Source: Bacteroidales bacterium (GTDB taxonomy: Bacteria > Bacteroidota > Bacteroidia > Bacteroidales > UBA932). Taken from it: DNA of 8,376 nucleotides. Every line of letters begins with the position of its first letter. The first letter of the stretch is position 1. Below the pieces are notes generated by a model that did no database searches, had not been told where the DNA came from, and saw only the letters and a list, made by a program, of their open reading frames with translations. Positions 7,496 to 8,376 of this stretch are shown piece after piece. The stretch covers positions 1 to 8,376 of the forward strand of contig JAFZMA010000016.1 in assembly GCA_017551215.1 (NCBI GenBank). The letters run 5' to 3'. The translations under genes and the position numbers were made by a program.

Positions 7496-8376
7496 AACAG
7501 GGTTTCAGCCAAAAGATAAAGGACTTTGCCAATCATCTGCGTCTGGAAAGATCGCTGAGCAAAAACACTATATCTTCCTATTGTTCAGACCTTAAGATCT
7601 TTGCTTCCTTTCTGGAGAGCAAGGGCGTCGATACCTTTGAAGAGGTGGAGTCCAAGGATGTGGAGGCGTTCATTTCCGAGAAGTTTCCCCAGTCTTCTCC
7701 AAGGAGCCAGAGCCGCATGCTGAGTACCCTAAAGACATTCTACAGGTTTCTGAAAATTGAGGACGGATTCAAGGGGAATCCCATGGAAACCATTGATACG
7801 CCAAAGATTACCCGGCGCCTTCCGGATGTTCTTTCCGTGGATGAGGTTGACAAGATACTCAAGACCTGCAACCTTGCAACATACGAAGGCCTAAGAAACC
7901 GGGCAATGCTGGAGATGCTCTACAGTTGCGGGCTTAGGGTGAGCGAGCTCATAAACCTCAGGATATCAGACATATTCTTTAAGGAGCAGTTTGTGAGGAT
8001 AACCGGCAAGGGCAATAAGCAACGTCTTGTGCCGATAGGGGAATTTGCCATCTCGGCAGTACAGAACTATATCCAGTCCCGTTGGGAATGCCTGCAAAAG
8101 GCCAAGAATTCAGGTTCTGCCACCCCATCTCTTGGCAAGAGCCGTAACTTCACAAAAATCTCAGTTTCTGAGGATACGCTGTTTTTAAATCGCAGAGGAG
8201 GAAAAATGACCAGAGTCATGGTCTTTACAATTGTCAAGAAACAGGCGCTCCTTGCCGGAATCAAGAAAGACGTGCACCCGCACACATTCCGCCATTCCTT
8301 TGCAACTCACCTGGTTGAGAACGGGGCAGACCTACGCGCCGTGCAGGATATGCTGGGCCACGAGAGCATCCTCACC
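7492..8376 (+). CDS. xerD: Tyrosine recombinase XerD (cut by right edge)
   Basis: A site-specific tyrosine recombinase that, with XerC, resolves chromosome dimers at dif. The 295 codons present include the N-terminal SAM-like core-binding domain (about 1-95) and most of the catalytic domain. Visible catalytic residues are Arg149 (CGLRVSE), Lys173 (TGKGNKQR), His264 and Arg267 (HPHTFRH) and His290 (MLGHES). By comparison with E. coli XerD (Arg148, Lys172, His244, Arg247, His270, Tyr279), the nucleophilic Tyr should be about residue 299, just past the window edge. The spacing shows an insertion of about 19 residues between Lys173 and His264, mostly at 198-226. The ATG overlaps the nth stop codon (ATGA, 7492-7495) and is preceded by AAGGG, indicating translational coupling. 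XerC or a mobile integrase is less likely given the HPHTFRHSFATHLVENGADLR block and the housekeeping context. Confidence 0.9.
   Translation, partial: MKQGFSQKIKDFANHLRLERSLSKNTISSYCSDLKIFASFLESKGVDTFEEVESKDVEAFISEKFPQSSPRSQSRMLSTLKTFYRFLKIEDGFKGNPMETIDTPKITRRLPDVLSVDEVDKILKTCNLATYEGLRNRAMLEMLYSCGLRVSELINLRISDIFFKEQFVRITGKGNKQRLVPIGEFAISAVQNYIQSRWECLQKAKNSGSATPSLGKSRNFTKISVSEDTLFLNRRGGKMTRVMVFTIVKKQALLAGIKKDVHPHTFRHSFATHLVENGADLRAVQDMLGHESILT

Noticed and set aside
7492..8376. Tyrosine recombinase as the mark of a mobile element or prophage
   Set aside because: The sequence and length fit housekeeping XerD, it is coupled to nth, and no att-like repeats, tRNA or phage genes are visible.
1..8376. 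CRISPR arrays, tRNA or rRNA genes, insertion sequences
   Set aside because: I saw no regularly spaced repeats, cloverleaf-like segments, transposase motifs or terminal inverted repeats. The only gaps are 40, 15, 52 and 21 bp.

Overview
The window looks like chromosomal core DNA from a member of the Bacteroidota, probably the Bacteroidales. The evidence is a GyrB N-terminus of the Bacteroides type, promoter-like TAnnTTTG boxes in the two regulatory gaps, several start codons with little or no Shine-Dalgarno sequence, an FtsE with the Walker A variant GKVGSGKS, and a TPR protein/outer-membrane barrel gene pair of a kind common in this phylum. Base composition looks even, with G+C near one half by eye. 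I see no sign of mobile DNA, CRISPR, tRNA or rRNA. Both ends of the window cut through genes.

Left part (1-5976), minus strand, read right to left. A 957-residue secreted TPR-repeat protein (5976 to 3103) is followed after 15 bp by a 617-residue outer-membrane beta-barrel protein related to the C-terminal half of TonB-dependent receptors (3087 to 1234). After a 40 bp gap comes gyrB (1193 down to the left edge), of which only the ATPase and transducer domains are inside the window. The TPR and barrel genes almost certainly form one operon. gyrB has its own promoter-like box in the short gap but could also be read through from the operon, because no terminator is visible.

Right part (6029-8376), plus strand. 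A 52 bp divergent intergenic region separates the TPR gene from ftsE (ABC ATPase of the FtsEX division complex), then nth (endonuclease III, 21 bp downstream), then xerD (site-specific recombinase, overlapping nth by ATGA and cut by the right edge four residues before the expected catalytic tyrosine). The three genes are tightly packed and probably co-transcribed from a TAACTTTG promoter at 5994-6001.

Functionally, most of the window is housekeeping: DNA supercoiling (gyrB), envelope division signalling (ftsE), base-excision repair (nth) and chromosome dimer resolution (xerD). The least understood part is the TPR/barrel pair, which looks like an envelope system of unknown cargo or function. 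Other points of note are a roughly 19-residue insertion in XerD, ftsE without an adjacent ftsX, and an inverted repeat that could hide the gyrB ribosome binding site in read-through mRNA.
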